A stretch of 58,355 bases of DNA from Oscillospiraceae bacterium (GCA_017468865.1 JAFUHM010000057.1:1-58355), one strand, 5' to 3'; positions 16,058 through 26,140 are shown, numbered from the stretch's first letter. The notes: generated by a model not told the origin, from the letters alone. Numbers and translations are program-made.

Positions 16058-17322
16058 TATCGTCCGAGTATCTTTTTGCGGTAGGACAAAGCCGCCTGTT
16101 CGGCCTTGTTATCCCCAAATTCGTAGTATACACGGTCTTTGAGGGCATCCGGAAGATACTGCTGCTTTACATAATGATTGGGGTAATCATGAGGATACAG
16201 GTAATGCTGTCCCTTTTGGGAAGCGTCCTCACCGTCATAGTGCTTGTTCTGTATCGCACGGGGGAAGGTGCCGCAGTCACGGTTGCGCACATCGTCAAGA
16301 GCCGCATCTATCGCCATGATCGCCGAATTTGACTTGGGAGCCGTGGCAAGGAGTATCACAGCCTCGGCAAGAGGCAGCCTTGCCTCGGGAAGCCCGAGCT
16401 GCAATGCACTGTCCACACATGACTTGACTATGGAAGCCGCCATGGGGTAAGCAAGTCCTATATCCTCGGATGCTATCACGAGCAGCCGCCTTGACAGTGA
16501 GATGATGTCGCCTGCCTCGATGAGCCGTGCCGCATAGTAAAGTGCGGCATTTTCATCCGAGCCCCGAATGGACTTCTGAAGCCCGGATAAGGTGTCGTAA
16601 TGCTCATCGCCGTCACGGTCATACCGCATATTGCTCCTGTGTGACAATGCCTTTGCTTCATCGAGAGTGACATGAACGGTGTCTCCGTCAGTCTCGGCAG
16701 CAAGGTAGCAAAGTTCGCATATGCTCACGGATTTGCGGACGTCGCCGCCGCAGGACATGGCTATGTGACGGCACACGCCGTCCTCGACAGACAGCTTTTT
16801 TCCGTTTTCGCTGCCGAGTATGGAAAACGCTCTTTCACAGGCAGGGATCACGTCTTCGGCTGACACAGCCTTGAATTCGAACACGGCACTTCTTGACAGG
16901 ATGGCTCCGTATACATAGAAATACGGGTTTTCGGTGGTCGATGCGATCAGCGTGATAGAGCCGTTTTCTATGTATTCAAGAAGTGACTGCTGCTGTTTTT
17001 TATTCAGATATTGTATCTCATCAAGATAGAGAAGCACACCGTTTATCCCGTCGAGGGTGTGCGTATCGGAGATGACATCCTTTATATCGGCGATACCCGC
17101 AGATGTGCCGTTGAGCTTGTGGAGCTTCATCCCTGCATTCTCTGCAATTATCCGTGCAACGGTGGTCTTGCCCACTCCGGGGGGGCCGTAGAATATCATG
17201 TTCGGGATATTTCCCGATTCCACGATCCTCCTCAGATACATACCTTTGCCGAAAAGGTGCTTCTGACCGACTATGTCATCTATCGATCGGGGTCTGATGC
17301 GTTCAGCGAGGGGAGCAGCCAT
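16057..17322 (-). CDS. rarA: replication-associated recombination protein A (RarA/MgsA)
   Basis: A 421-residue AAA+ ATPase of the RarA/Mgs1/WRNIP1 family that acts at stalled replication forks. The N-terminal RPRSIDDIVGQKHLFG, Walker A GPPGVGKTT, Walker B LLYLDEIQYL and the sensor region are clear. The C-terminal clamp-loader-like part includes AIQNKHYDGEDASQKGQHYLYPHDYPNHYVKQQYLP (read in pieces), the family's QxYLP ending. Length is normal. It is the last gene of the long ruvC operon, 7 bases after clpE, linking fork rescue with the RuvABC resolvase at the head of the same transcript. Confidence 0.95.
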   Translation of the reverse strand: MAAPLAERIRPRSIDDIVGQKHLFGKGMYLRRIVESGNIPNMIFYGPPGVGKTTVARIIAENAGMKLHKLNGTSAGIADIKDVISDTHTLDGINGVLLYLDEIQYLNKKQQQSLLEYIENGSITLIASTTENPYFYVYGAILSRSAVFEFKAVSAEDVIPACERAFSILGSENGKKLSVEDGVCRHIAMSCGGDVRKSVSICELCYLAAETDGDTVHVTLDEAKALSHRSNMRYDRDGDEHYDTLSGLQKSIRGSDENAALYYAARLIEAGDIISLSRRLLVIASEDIGLAYPMAASIVKSCVDSALQLGLPEARLPLAEAVILLATAPKSNSAIMAIDAALDDVRNRDCGTFPRAIQNKHYDGEDASQKGQHYLYPHDYPNHYVKQQYLPDALKDRVYYEFGDNKAEQAALSYRKKILGR

Positions 17323-17329
17323 ATCGAGC

Positions 17330-19612
17330 CTATCCTACGATGAAGCCGTCGCCGTCGGCATCTATGCTTATCTTTTCTATTCTGCCCGTTCCTGCGTCGA
17401 TGATCTTTTCTGCGATCTTGTCTTCAAGGTTCTCCCTGATAGCCGTGCGAAGGTCTCTTGCACCGAACTTTCCGCCGTATGCCTTATGTGCAAGGAGAGC
17501 CAGAGCCGCATCAGAGTAGGTGAGCCCGATATTCTTTTCCATGAGGGGCTCACGCATCTCTTCAAGCATGAGGCCTGCGATCTTGGCATAGCTTTCCTCG
17601 GTAAGGGGATCGAATACCACTATCTCGTCAACACGTCCGATGAACTCGGGGCGCAGGAAATCGGAAAGAGCCCGTATAGCCTTATCCTTTGAGATCTCCT
17701 CTGCTGTCTTGTTGAACCCGAGCGATGTTGTCTTGTCGGAGGAGCCTGCATTCGAGGTCATGCAGATGATGGTGTTCTCAAAGTTTATGGAACGTCCCTG
17801 TGCATCGTTGACACGTCCTTCATCAAGTATCTGAAGCAGAAGGTTCATTATGTCGGGGTGAGCCTTTTCTATCTCATCAAAGAGTATCACGGAGTATGGG
17901 TGACGGCGCACCTTTTCGGTGAGCTGTCCTGCCTCATCATAGCCTACATATCCCGGAGGTGAGCCTATCAGTCTTGCCACCGTATGCTTCTCCATGAACT
18001 CCGTCATGTCTATCCTGATGAGGGTGTCCGTTCCGTCAAACATCTCGTCGTTAATGACCTTCACAAGCTCTGTCTTTCCCACACCGGTAGGGCCGACAAA
18101 GATAAATGATGCGGGTCTGCGGCGCTTGCTCAGCTGTACTCTGCTGCGCTTTACCGCCTTGCACACTTCCTCCACCGCCTTATCCTGACCGATGATGCGC
18201 TTTTTCATGCGGTCTTCAAGGGAGAGGAGCTTTTTGAATTCCGTCTCGGCTATCTTGTTTGCGGGGATGCCTGTCCACAGCTCGATGACCTTAGCCAGGT
18301 CTTCGTCTTCCACCACTACGTTCTCCGTTGCCTTTACCGCCTGTTCAAGTTCACCCTTGACACGGATCAGCTGTGAGCGCTTCTCTGCCAGCTTTTCATA
18401 ATCGGGCGACTCACTTGCCTCGATCTCATCCACCGAAGTCTGAAGCTGCTGTGCCTCGATCTCCTTGTCATGTTTCAGGGTGAGCTCTTTGCTTCTGATA
18501 CTTCTGTTTGCACAAGCCTCATCCAGCAGGTCTATCGCCTTATCGGGCAGAAATCTGTCGTTTATGTATCTCTCCGCAAGTATTGCGCAAAGGCGTATCT
18601 GCTCATCGGGGATAGTCACATGATGGTGATCCTCGTAGTATTTGCGTATGCCCTTGAGCACCTCTATGCTGTCCTCTATGGTGGGCTCATTTACGGTGAT
18701 GGGCTGGAAGCGCCTTTCCAGTGCGCTGTCCTTTTCGATATGCTTGCGGTACTCCTTGAATGTGGTGGCACCGATGACCTGCACCTCTCCTCTTGAGAGG
18801 GCGGGCTTCAGCAGGTTCGCCGCATTCATTGCTCCGCCTTCACCGTCACCTGCGCCTACCAGGTTGTGTATCTCGTCGATGAAAAGAATGATGTTCCCTT
18901 CACGCTTTACTTCGTCCACAAGCCCCTTCATGCGTGCCTCGAACTGTCCTCTGAACTGTGTGCCTGCAACAAGGGCAGTCAGGTCAAGGAGGAACACTTC
19001 CTTGTCACGCAGCTGGAACGGAACATTTCCCGATACTATGCGCTGAGCCAGCCCCTCCGCAATGGCAGTCTTGCCGACACCTGGCTCACCGATGAGGCAG
19101 GGGTTGTTCTTCTGTCTGCGGCAGAGGATATGTATGGCACGGGAGATCTCCTTCTCACGGCCGATGATCCTGTCCATTTTCCCTTCTCTTGCCTTGCCTG
19201 TGAGGTCGGTGCAGAAGTTGTCCAGAAACTTGCGCTGTTTCTCCTTCTTTTCCTTCTTGTCGGGGCGGATGCGTTCCTTGCGCTCATGTACGGTCTTTTC
19301 GCCGCTTTCCAGATCCTTCTCTTCTCCCTGATTCTGATTTCCCAGAAGGGTGTTGATGAAGTTGGGAAGGGCATTTATCCCGCCCTGCTTGAACATATCG
19401 ATGTCAAAGTTATCCTGTATGCCGCTCATGGCATCTGCAAATTCCTCAAGCTCGTCATCGCTGACGCCCATCTGTTCCATATATTCCTTGACCTGCGGGA
19501 TATTCCTTTCCTTGGCGCATACAAGGCACAGGCCTTCATTTTTCTTCTCATTGCCTTGAAATGAAGTGATGAATACTATTGCTTCTCTCTTTTTACAATT
19601 AGTGCAGAGCAT
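17330..19612 (-). CDS. clpE: Clp ATPase with N-terminal zinc finger (ClpE type)
   Basis: A 760-residue AAA+ unfoldase that feeds ClpP. The N-terminus has a C4 zinc finger (Cys3, Cys6, Cys29, Cys32), the mark of ClpE rather than ClpC. After a charged linker comes the first ATPase module (Walker A GEPGVGKT), a middle coiled segment, and the second module (GPTGVGKT, then LFDEIEKAHPD). No repeated Clp-N domain is present. It has a normal ribosome site (AAAGGAAAG). It sits between a CvpA-like gene and rarA. No CtsR operator was identified. Confidence 0.93.
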   Translation of the reverse strand: MLCTNCKKREAIVFITSFQGNEKKNEGLCLVCAKERNIPQVKEYMEQMGVSDDELEEFADAMSGIQDNFDIDMFKQGGINALPNFINTLLGNQNQGEEKDLESGEKTVHERKERIRPDKKEKKEKQRKFLDNFCTDLTGKAREGKMDRIIGREKEISRAIHILCRRQKNNPCLIGEPGVGKTAIAEGLAQRIVSGNVPFQLRDKEVFLLDLTALVAGTQFRGQFEARMKGLVDEVKREGNIILFIDEIHNLVGAGDGEGGAMNAANLLKPALSRGEVQVIGATTFKEYRKHIEKDSALERRFQPITVNEPTIEDSIEVLKGIRKYYEDHHHVTIPDEQIRLCAILAERYINDRFLPDKAIDLLDEACANRSIRSKELTLKHDKEIEAQQLQTSVDEIEASESPDYEKLAEKRSQLIRVKGELEQAVKATENVVVEDEDLAKVIELWTGIPANKIAETEFKKLLSLEDRMKKRIIGQDKAVEEVCKAVKRSRVQLSKRRRPASFIFVGPTGVGKTELVKVINDEMFDGTDTLIRIDMTEFMEKHTVARLIGSPPGYVGYDEAGQLTEKVRRHPYSVILFDEIEKAHPDIMNLLLQILDEGRVNDAQGRSINFENTIICMTSNAGSSDKTTSLGFNKTAEEISKDKAIRALSDFLRPEFIGRVDEIVVFDPLTEESYAKIAGLMLEEMREPLMEKNIGLTYSDAALALLAHKAYGGKFGARDLRTAIRENLEDKIAEKIIDAGTGRIEKISIDADGDGFIVG

Positions 19613-19626
19613 CCGTATCTTTCCTT

Positions 19627-20607
19627 TCAGTTTGTATTGCCCGGAGCGACAAGATCATAGACATATCTGAATATGATCGTATCATTTACAACGGTGCTGT
19701 TTATATAGTCGATATTATCCGTTACCATTATTATCCTTGAAATGATGAACGCCAGCACTGTCACAGCCATGATGCTGCTGACAAGACCCAGAGCACTTCC
19801 CGCTATCTTATCAGCCGAGTTTATCACGGGGATGGATCGCTTTATCGCTATGATTACCGAGGATATTATCTGGAACAGTATCCTCAGAACGGCGAATATG
19901 ACCGTCCAGCTGACAAGATGTATCGCCCTAAGTGCCACGGGGCGTATCATGGTGCGTTCTATGTAGTCCACCGTACCGGTGTATCCTGTCTTTGTGCTGT
20001 CAAGCCGAAGCATATCATTGATGAACAGCTCGATGAGCTTTTTATCCGATAATGCCTGTTCTATCTGTGACTGCTTGATGCTCAGTCCTGCGGGAAGCTC
20101 GGCATTTATCTGCCTGACTGCGCTCTCGCTGTATTTCTCGGCGGCTCTGTCTATGGCTTCGCTCACAGCCTCATTCGAGATGATCTCACCCACATCGAGC
20201 CCTATGGAATCTGCGATGGAGGATATGGTATCATCTATATCCTTGCTGTGCTCATCGATAAAGCTTATCACATCGTCTGCGATATCCGAGATCCCCTTGT
20301 TATCGGGGGCGATGGAATCGGGTATCTGCCTGATGGTGTCCTTGGTCTTCCGGGATATCTCGTCCTTTGCTTTTTCGATCGAGCTGTTGACGGCGTTCGT
20401 GCATACCTCCGTCACCTTATCCCTGATGTATTCATCATACAGCTTTTCGCAGAACCTTTCCGAAGAAAGGTAGGATGCCGCCCCGATGGATATCAGCGTA
20501 AAGGTGATGGAGAGTATCATCTTCACCGCACCCTTCTTATATCCCTTTGAGATGCCGGTCAGCAGGGCGATGACAACGACCGCATCATAAATAAGTGAGT
20601 ATTGCAT
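19627..20607 (-). CDS. CvpA-family membrane protein
   Basis: A 326-residue protein with the CvpA fold split across the sequence: an N-terminal pair of helices (residues 5-45, with GISKGYKKGAVKMILS), a large extracytoplasmic or amphipathic insert (about 50-215) rich in Ile, Asp and Ser, then two or three C-terminal helices (about 225-320). CvpA proteins are linked to colicin V export and stress tolerance, but the mechanism is unknown. The long insert is larger than in the E. coli protein (about 160 residues). Spaced 14 bases from each neighbour. Confidence 0.78.
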   Translation of the reverse strand: MQYSLIYDAVVVIALLTGISKGYKKGAVKMILSITFTLISIGAASYLSSERFCEKLYDEYIRDKVTEVCTNAVNSSIEKAKDEISRKTKDTIRQIPDSIAPDNKGISDIADDVISFIDEHSKDIDDTISSIADSIGLDVGEIISNEAVSEAIDRAAEKYSESAVRQINAELPAGLSIKQSQIEQALSDKKLIELFINDMLRLDSTKTGYTGTVDYIERTMIRPVALRAIHLVSWTVIFAVLRILFQIISSVIIAIKRSIPVINSADKIAGSALGLVSSIMAVTVLAFIISRIIMVTDNIDYINSTVVNDTIIFRYVYDLVAPGNTN

Positions 20608-20621
20608 TTTAATGGTCCGTG

Positions 20622-21785
20622 TCAGTTTACAAAGTCGATGCGGCTCACGCTGTCGTAGCCGAGGAGGTAAATGTATTTGCCGCTCTTGCAGATGTCGCCG
20701 AACTGGTCTCTCAGCTTTATCCTTGCGGTCTTTACGCCCTCGGGGGAGTATATGTAGATGTATTCGCTCGTCAGTATGTATATCTCGTTTCCGCTGATGT
20801 AAACGTCCTTCTCTTCAGCCTCAAGTATGATATTCACGCAGTCCCTGCCTGGTACGAATATCTCCAGCATGGTGCGCCTGAGTGCGGTATTCTCCGTTAC
20901 CACCGCCGTCAGTTCGCCGGCTGACGCATAATCCTTGATGGGTGCGTTGTAATAGTGTTCCGATATCTTGTGCCCGTTTGAGTCAAAGAGGGCATATGCG
21001 GTATCTCCCACCATTGCAATGGTGTCGTTGTCATACCAGCGGACATCCATTGCAAGCGCATTCACACTGTCGCCTGTCCATATGGGCGGTTCCTGGCTGA
21101 AATCAAAGCATATCATGCTTGAGCGCAGTTCTCCGTCTTTGGTGTCAAGCACCGTAACGATGCAGCCTGTGCTGTTCTTGTTGAATTCGATGTCTATTAT
21201 CCTGCTGTCCGATGAATAGTAGGAAAAGACCACCGTACCCTTGTCGTTGTATATGTCAAGCTGTGAAAGGCATCTGTCGGATTTCGTGACCACTGCGGCA
21301 AGGTCTGTTTCGGAAAGCCTTGCCAGGTATATAACACCGTCGGTGAGCTTTTCATATATCTGCTTGTTCTTGTTGAGAAGCCTGAACTGGGTGCCTCCCA
21401 CATCATATATGAGAGCCTTGTTCCTGGATGTGCAGAGTATCGGGTTTGCGTAGGTATGCCGCTGTTCGAGCATGACCTTGCCGTCGGAGTTGTATATGTG
21501 GAAGGATGAGTCATCGAGCAGAGCAAGGTTGGTATCCATAGTCATGAGCTGGTAGCCCATGCCGCTGTTTATCTTCAGCGGGAAGTTCCCTTCGGACAGC
21601 TCCGCCTCCTCCTGTACCGCAGGAGAGGGGGCCGGCTCGGTGTTCGCCTTTAATGCAGGCAGCCATTTATCCTTGGTAAATACCGCTGTCAGCACGGCTG
21701 CGGTGATGAGTACCACAGATACTATAAGTATGACGGATCTTCGTTTGTCATTCTTTGACAGTTCGGAAACATCGGTCGTCGGCAT
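20622..21785 (-). CDS. DUF5711-family membrane-anchored protein
   Basis: About 387 residues. A short cytoplasmic N-terminus, one membrane helix (about residues 17-40, VILIVSVVLITAAVLTAVF) and an outer domain of about 330 residues with repeated short beta motifs (YNDKGTVVFSY, FDSNGHKISEHY, YSPEGVKTARI), suggesting a beta-propeller. I match it to DUF5711 from memory; function is unknown. The ATG at 21785 follows AGGTGAT and is preferred to the ATG 18 bases upstream, which has no ribosome site. Inside the ruvC operon. Confidence 0.8.
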   Translation of the reverse strand: MPTTDVSELSKNDKRRSVILIVSVVLITAAVLTAVFTKDKWLPALKANTEPAPSPAVQEEAELSEGNFPLKINSGMGYQLMTMDTNLALLDDSSFHIYNSDGKVMLEQRHTYANPILCTSRNKALIYDVGGTQFRLLNKNKQIYEKLTDGVIYLARLSETDLAAVVTKSDRCLSQLDIYNDKGTVVFSYYSSDSRIIDIEFNKNSTGCIVTVLDTKDGELRSSMICFDFSQEPPIWTGDSVNALAMDVRWYDNDTIAMVGDTAYALFDSNGHKISEHYYNAPIKDYASAGELTAVVTENTALRRTMLEIFVPGRDCVNIILEAEEKDVYISGNEIYILTSEYIYIYSPEGVKTARIKLRDQFGDICKSGKYIYLLGYDSVSRIDFVN

Positions 21786-21818
21786 ATCATCACCTGCTTT
21801 CATCAGTTTTAGCGCATA

Positions 21819-22553
21819 TCAATAAAAGACTTTGTTGAGGTAGAGCCCGTGTGAAGGGGCGGTCACTCCCGCAAGCTTTCTGTCTTTGCTTTCAAGGAGC
21901 GCAGGCATATCTTCGGGAGACATCCGTCCCTCATTTACCTCAATGAGTGTCCCTATGATGATGCGAACCATATTGTACAGAAATCCGTCTGCAGCGATCT
22001 TCACGGAGATCATGCCGTCCGTGCTGCTGATGCGGATATATTCTACTGTGCGGAAGTTATCCTCCTTCATCCCGTCACTGCCGCAGAATGAGGTGAAGTC
22101 ATGCCTTCCCTCAAGAAAGGAGGCAGCCTTCCCTATCCTGTCCGTATCCATCCTGTACGGATAGAACAGAGCCCTGTTGTCAAGGAAGGGATCTCTCACA
22201 TCTGCGTTATGGATGAGGTATTCATATTCCTTTCCCCTGCATGAGTATCTGGCGTGAAAGTCATCCGCAGCATCCTCACATCCCATTACTGCGATGTCTC
22301 CGGGGAGCTTGCTGTTCATTGCCCTGATAAGACCGCCGCAGGGTATGGGGTTGTGTGTGCGGAAGGACAGGCAGAACTGCCTTGCATGGACTCCCGCATC
22401 AGTGCGTGAGCAGCCTGCTATCAGGGTCTGCTGTCCGAGTATCTGCGTGAGTGTGTCCTCTATCACGTTCTGTACGGCTCTTGCATTGTTCTGCCGCTGA
22501 AATCCGTGATAAGCCGTCCCCACATAGCAGATCATCATGCGTATGTTTCTCAT
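21819..22553 (-). CDS. truA: tRNA pseudouridine(38-40) synthase
   Basis: A 244-residue enzyme that converts uridines 38-40 of the tRNA anticodon arm to pseudouridine. The catalytic Asp is in GCSRTDAGVHA. Other family stretches are YVGTAYHGFQRQ near the start, FHARYSCRGKEYEY, and FLYNMVRIIIGTLIEV near the end. Length is normal. Its start overlaps the ecfT stop (ATGA). The pairing of ecfA-ecfA-ecfT-truA is a widespread arrangement in Firmicutes. Confidence 0.96.
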   Translation of the reverse strand: MRNIRMMICYVGTAYHGFQRQNNARAVQNVIEDTLTQILGQQTLIAGCSRTDAGVHARQFCLSFRTHNPIPCGGLIRAMNSKLPGDIAVMGCEDAADDFHARYSCRGKEYEYLIHNADVRDPFLDNRALFYPYRMDTDRIGKAASFLEGRHDFTSFCGSDGMKEDNFRTVEYIRISSTDGMISVKIAADGFLYNMVRIIIGTLIEVNEGRMSPEDMPALLESKDRKLAGVTAPSHGLYLNKVFY

Positions 22554-23362
22554 GCCACACCTATCGTGCCGACATCTATCAGCATCACCGCACTGAGGAA
22601 GAGCAGTGAGATAGAAAGCGCCAGATAATCCTTTCCGCCGGAAACGAGTGTCTTGAGTTTAGTGCGTCCCTCTCCGCCGTTGTAGCAGCGGCATTCCATG
22701 GCAAGTGCCAGTTCTTCCGCACGCCTGAATGAGGATACGAAAAGGGGGATAAGTATGGGTATCAGTGCCTTTGCACGCTGGGTGAATGAACCTGTATCAA
22801 GCTCCGCACCTCTTGCCTTCTGAGCGGACATGATCTTGTCCGTCTCTTCGAGCAGTGTCGGTATGAAGCGGAGGGCTATGGTCATCATCATAGCAAGCTC
22901 ATGTGCAGGGAACTTTATCTTCGACAGGGGTCTGAGTATCTGTTCTATGGCATCTGTCAGCACGATGGGTGAAGTGGTGTATGTCAGCAGCGATGAGCCG
23001 CAGATAAGGGCTATGAGCCTTATTATCATAAATCCCGACGTGCGCAGGCCGTTGTCCGTTATGCGGAACTTGTATATGCTGAGCAGCGGCACACCTTCGA
23101 TGAAGAAGATGTTGAGCACGGAAGTGATTATGATAACGGGTATGATTGGCTTCATGCTCTTTACCATGAGCTTCGGAGATAGTCCGGAAGCTATGAAGGC
23201 TATCAGGAAAAATACCAGTGCTATGCAGAGCCCAGGGAATGTATTCGATGCAAACAGCATTATGATGAATATTGCCGTGATGAGCAGCTTGAACCTTGCA
23301 TCAAGTCTGTGTACAACGGAATTGCCGGGGAAATACTGACCGATGGTTATATCTTTTAACAT
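22550..23362 (-). CDS. ecfT: energy-coupling factor transporter transmembrane protein
   Basis: A 270-residue integral membrane scaffold of a group II ECF transporter, joining the two ATPases to exchangeable substrate-binding S components that import vitamins and metals. Five or so helices lie in residues 25-125 and at the C-terminus. The two cytoplasmic coupling motifs are visible as QKARGAEL and the related MECRCYNGG. Its start overlaps the ecfA2 stop (TGATG). No S component lies in the window, as expected when S proteins are encoded elsewhere. Confidence 0.95.
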   Translation of the reverse strand: MLKDITIGQYFPGNSVVHRLDARFKLLITAIFIIMLFASNTFPGLCIALVFFLIAFIASGLSPKLMVKSMKPIIPVIIITSVLNIFFIEGVPLLSIYKFRITDNGLRTSGFMIIRLIALICGSSLLTYTTSPIVLTDAIEQILRPLSKIKFPAHELAMMMTIALRFIPTLLEETDKIMSAQKARGAELDTGSFTQRAKALIPILIPLFVSSFRRAEELALAMECRCYNGGEGRTKLKTLVSGGKDYLALSISLLFLSAVMLIDVGTIGVA

Positions 23363-24222
23363 CAGCTTACCCGACCTTTCTGTTCCAAGTATTCCCTGAT
23401 GGTCTTCACTGCGAAATCCACCGTATACACATCAGAGCGTATGTCTATCCCTTTTTGTCTCAGCAGTCCGAACACCTTCGTCACCTGAGGCACGGAAAGC
23501 CCGATAGCCGCTATCTCATCCGCCTTTGTGAACACATTCGGCGGAGTATCATAGCAGAAGACTTCTCCCTTGTTCATTACAAGTATCTTCTCCGCATAAA
23601 GCGCAACGTCTTCCATGCTGTGAGATACCAGCAGCACGGTGCTGTGCGATCTCCTGTGATACTCGCTTATCTGTCCGAGTATGACCTCACGCCCCTTCGG
23701 GTCAAGACCCGCAGTAGGCTCGTCGAGTATCAGCACCTTCGGCCGCATAGCCATGACTCCGGCTATGGCAACACGTCTTTTCTGACCGCCGGACAGCTCA
23801 AAAGGGGAACGCTCCAGCAGATCGTCGGGCAATCCCACGATTGATGCGGCTTCCTTTACTCTTGTATCGACCTCTTCCTTGCTCAGCCCCATATTTGAAG
23901 GGCCGTATGCAATGTCCTTTGCTACCGTCTCCTCAAATATCTGGTATTCCGGGTACTGGAACACAAGACCTACCTTGAAGCGGACATCACGGAGCTTGAC
24001 ATTCTTGCCGTGGATGTCCTCCCCGTCGATGAATACCTTCCCCGATGTGGGCTTGATAAGGCCGTTCAGGTGCTGGATAAGTGTGGATTTGCCTGAGCCG
24101 GTGTGACCTATTATACCTACGAAAGCGCCTTCCTCTATATGCAGATCAACGTTGTTCACAGCCGTCTTCTCGAATGGAGTGCCCTGACTGTAGGTATAGG
24201 TGAGTTTTTCCGTTCTAATCAT
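23362..24222 (-). CDS. ecfA2: energy-coupling factor transporter ATPase 2
   Basis: About 286 residues. ABC ATPase with Walker A GHTGSGKST, signature LSGGQKRR and Walker B LILDEPTAGLD, then the C-terminal extension typical of EcfA proteins. The frame is open eight codons upstream, but the ATG at 24222 follows GGAGGGG and begins MIRTEKLTYTYS, matching the family start. It forms the heterodimer with the next gene's product and powers EcfT. Confidence 0.95.
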   Translation of the reverse strand: MIRTEKLTYTYSQGTPFEKTAVNNVDLHIEEGAFVGIIGHTGSGKSTLIQHLNGLIKPTSGKVFIDGEDIHGKNVKLRDVRFKVGLVFQYPEYQIFEETVAKDIAYGPSNMGLSKEEVDTRVKEAASIVGLPDDLLERSPFELSGGQKRRVAIAGVMAMRPKVLILDEPTAGLDPKGREVILGQISEYHRRSHSTVLLVSHSMEDVALYAEKILVMNKGEVFCYDTPPNVFTKADEIAAIGLSVPQVTKVFGLLRQKGIDIRSDVYTVDFAVKTIREYLEQKGRVS

Positions 24223-24368
24223 CTGCCGACCCCTCCGGACAAACATATCACAGCTGCCCCATCATAAGATCATACAGCATCTGTGTGAAAAAAATATGAT
24301 AATCAGTATATATTCAGATGAAACTTACAGGCGTGCAGTCCTTATCGGACGGCGCACTCGTTTGTGCA
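24223..24368 (-). other. 146-bp gap between ecfA1 and ecfA2
   Basis: The only sizeable gap inside this operon. It is AT-rich and contains one imperfect hairpin (about 24336-24362; GTCC/GGAC at its tip) just after the ecfA1 stop, without a good T run. No promoter is convincing. It may attenuate or process the transcript. Confidence 0.35.
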
Positions 24369-25247
24369 TCATCTGAGCAGTTCATACAGGTAGTCCGCAC
24401 ATTCATTTTCATTTATGATATGTGTATCTGCCGTATCAAAGCCGCTTTTCTTCATGGCATACATGAGCTGGGTGGACTGGGGAACATCGAGCCCCACTTC
24501 CTTTAGAAGCTCCACGTTCGAGAATACGTTCTTCGGCTCATCGTCAAGTATGACCTTGCCGCCGTCCATCACTACCACACGATCCGCCTTTGCAGCCTCG
24601 TCCATGTAATGGGTGATGAGCACGATGGTGACGCCGCTCTCTCTGTTTAGCCTGCGTATGGTCTTCATGACCTCACGTCTGCCCGCAGGATCGAGCATCG
24701 CAGTCGGTTCATCGAGTACGATGCAGTCAGGTCTCATGGCTATAACTCCTGCGATAGCCACACGCTGCTTCTGACCGCCTGACAGCTGGGAAGGGGAGTG
24801 TTCCTTGAATTCCGACATTCCCACCGCATCAAGGGCTTCATCCACACGCTTGCGCATGACCGACTGTTCCACGCCCATGTTCTCCAGTGCGAACGCCACA
24901 TCCTCTTCCACTATGGAAGCCACGATCTGATTGTCGGGATTCTGGAATACCATCCCTATATGACGGCGTATCTCAAAGAGCCTGCTCTCATCAGATGTAT
25001 CTATGCCTGCGGCATAGACCTTGCCGCCCGAGGGGAGCAGTATCGCATTCATGTGCTTAGCCAGAGTGGACTTGCCGCATCCGTTATGACCGAGTATAGC
25101 GGTAAAGCTGCCCTTTTCTATTGTCAGATCAAGATGCTCGAATACAGGGGGAGTCTCCTCCGAGGGCTTGGGTGCATCAGCTCCCGTGTCCTCATCCGAG
25201 ATGTCCGAGTATCTGAATGTCACATCTTCTATCCTGATAAGTTCCAT
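24369..25247 (-). CDS. ecfA1: energy-coupling factor transporter ATPase 1
   Basis: A 292-residue ABC ATPase. Walker A GHNGCGKST, signature LSGGQKQR and Walker B IVLDEPTAMLD are intact. An insert near residues 13-32 (SDISDEDTGADAPKPSEET) is acidic and not part of the usual fold; it lies between the first two beta strands, where many clostridial EcfA1 proteins also vary. It starts 3 bases after the methyltransferase gene ends. Confidence 0.95.
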   Translation of the reverse strand: MELIRIEDVTFRYSDISDEDTGADAPKPSEETPPVFEHLDLTIEKGSFTAILGHNGCGKSTLAKHMNAILLPSGGKVYAAGIDTSDESRLFEIRRHIGMVFQNPDNQIVASIVEEDVAFALENMGVEQSVMRKRVDEALDAVGMSEFKEHSPSQLSGGQKQRVAIAGVIAMRPDCIVLDEPTAMLDPAGRREVMKTIRRLNRESGVTIVLITHYMDEAAKADRVVVMDGGKVILDDEPKNVFSNVELLKEVGLDVPQSTQLMYAMKKSGFDTADTHIINENECADYLYELLR

Positions 25248-25250
25248 ATA

Positions 25251-26132
25251 TTACCTCTTGCCGATAAAGAATGCAGAAGAACCGCAGGGCAGCACCCTGC
25301 CGCTGCTTTCCACGGGAAGGCCTATCTCATCGGCATATACCTCTCCCTCATAGGGGATAGTCTCACCCAGGATATAGGACATCACCGACGGAGAAAGCCC
25401 CGTAGTGTAGCTGTTGAGCAGGAAGAAAAGGGGATCGTCCGTAAGTACGGCGGAGCATTTCTTCACAAGCTCGTAGATCTGGTCTTCCAGCTTCCACACT
25501 TCACCGCCCGGACCTCTGCCGTAGGAAGGGGGATCCATTATGACCGCATCATATCTTCTTCCCCTGCGGATCTCACGCTCCACGAACTTGCCGCAGTCGT
25601 CCACTATCCAGCGTACAGGCTTGTCCGACAGTCCCGAACTTGCCGCATTGTCCCTTGCCCACTGCACCATGCCCTTGGAAGCATCCACATGACAGACGTT
25701 GGCGCCTGCCGCAGCACAGGCAAGCGTTGCACCGCCCGTGTATGCAAAGAGATTGAGCACATTGACCTGTCCGGTCAGGCTCCTCTGACGTATGAGCCCG
25801 TATACATACTCCCAGTTCACCGCCTGCTCGGGGAAGAGCCCCGTATGCTTGAATCCCGTGGGATGGATGTTGAACCTCAGACGGCTGTCTCCCAACTCAT
25901 AATCAATGAGCCATTTCTCGGGTATACGTCTCCTGAAGTCCCACTGACCTCCGCCCTTGTCCGAGCGGATGTAGCGTGCATCTGCCTTGTCCCAGAGGGG
26001 AGTTTTGTGATCGGTATGCCAGATCACCTGAGGGTCGGGTCTTATAAGGGACACATCCCCCCACATCTCCAGCTTCTCCGAAGATGTACAGTCAATGAGC
26101 CTGTACTCTGTCCATTTATCGGCTACTCTCAT
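25251..26132 (-). CDS. class I SAM-dependent methyltransferase (RlmI-like, no PUA)
   Basis: A 293-residue methyltransferase. The SAM-binding motif NLFAYTGGATLACAAAGA is followed by VDASKGMVQWARDNA and the catalytic NPPY-like MDPPSYGRGP. This resembles the RlmI/RlmK type of 23S rRNA methyltransferase but lacks the N-terminal PUA domain; the N-terminal 100 residues are a short beta region with Trp-rich stretches. The target is probably rRNA, which is not provable here. It is encoded between glmM and ecfA1 with gaps of 3-8 bases. Confidence 0.85.
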   Translation of the reverse strand: MRVADKWTEYRLIDCTSSEKLEMWGDVSLIRPDPQVIWHTDHKTPLWDKADARYIRSDKGGGQWDFRRRIPEKWLIDYELGDSRLRFNIHPTGFKHTGLFPEQAVNWEYVYGLIRQRSLTGQVNVLNLFAYTGGATLACAAAGANVCHVDASKGMVQWARDNAASSGLSDKPVRWIVDDCGKFVEREIRRGRRYDAVIMDPPSYGRGPGGEVWKLEDQIYELVKKCSAVLTDDPLFFLLNSYTTGLSPSVMSYILGETIPYEGEVYADEIGLPVESSGRVLPCGSSAFFIGKR

Positions 26133-26140
26133 CTTCTACC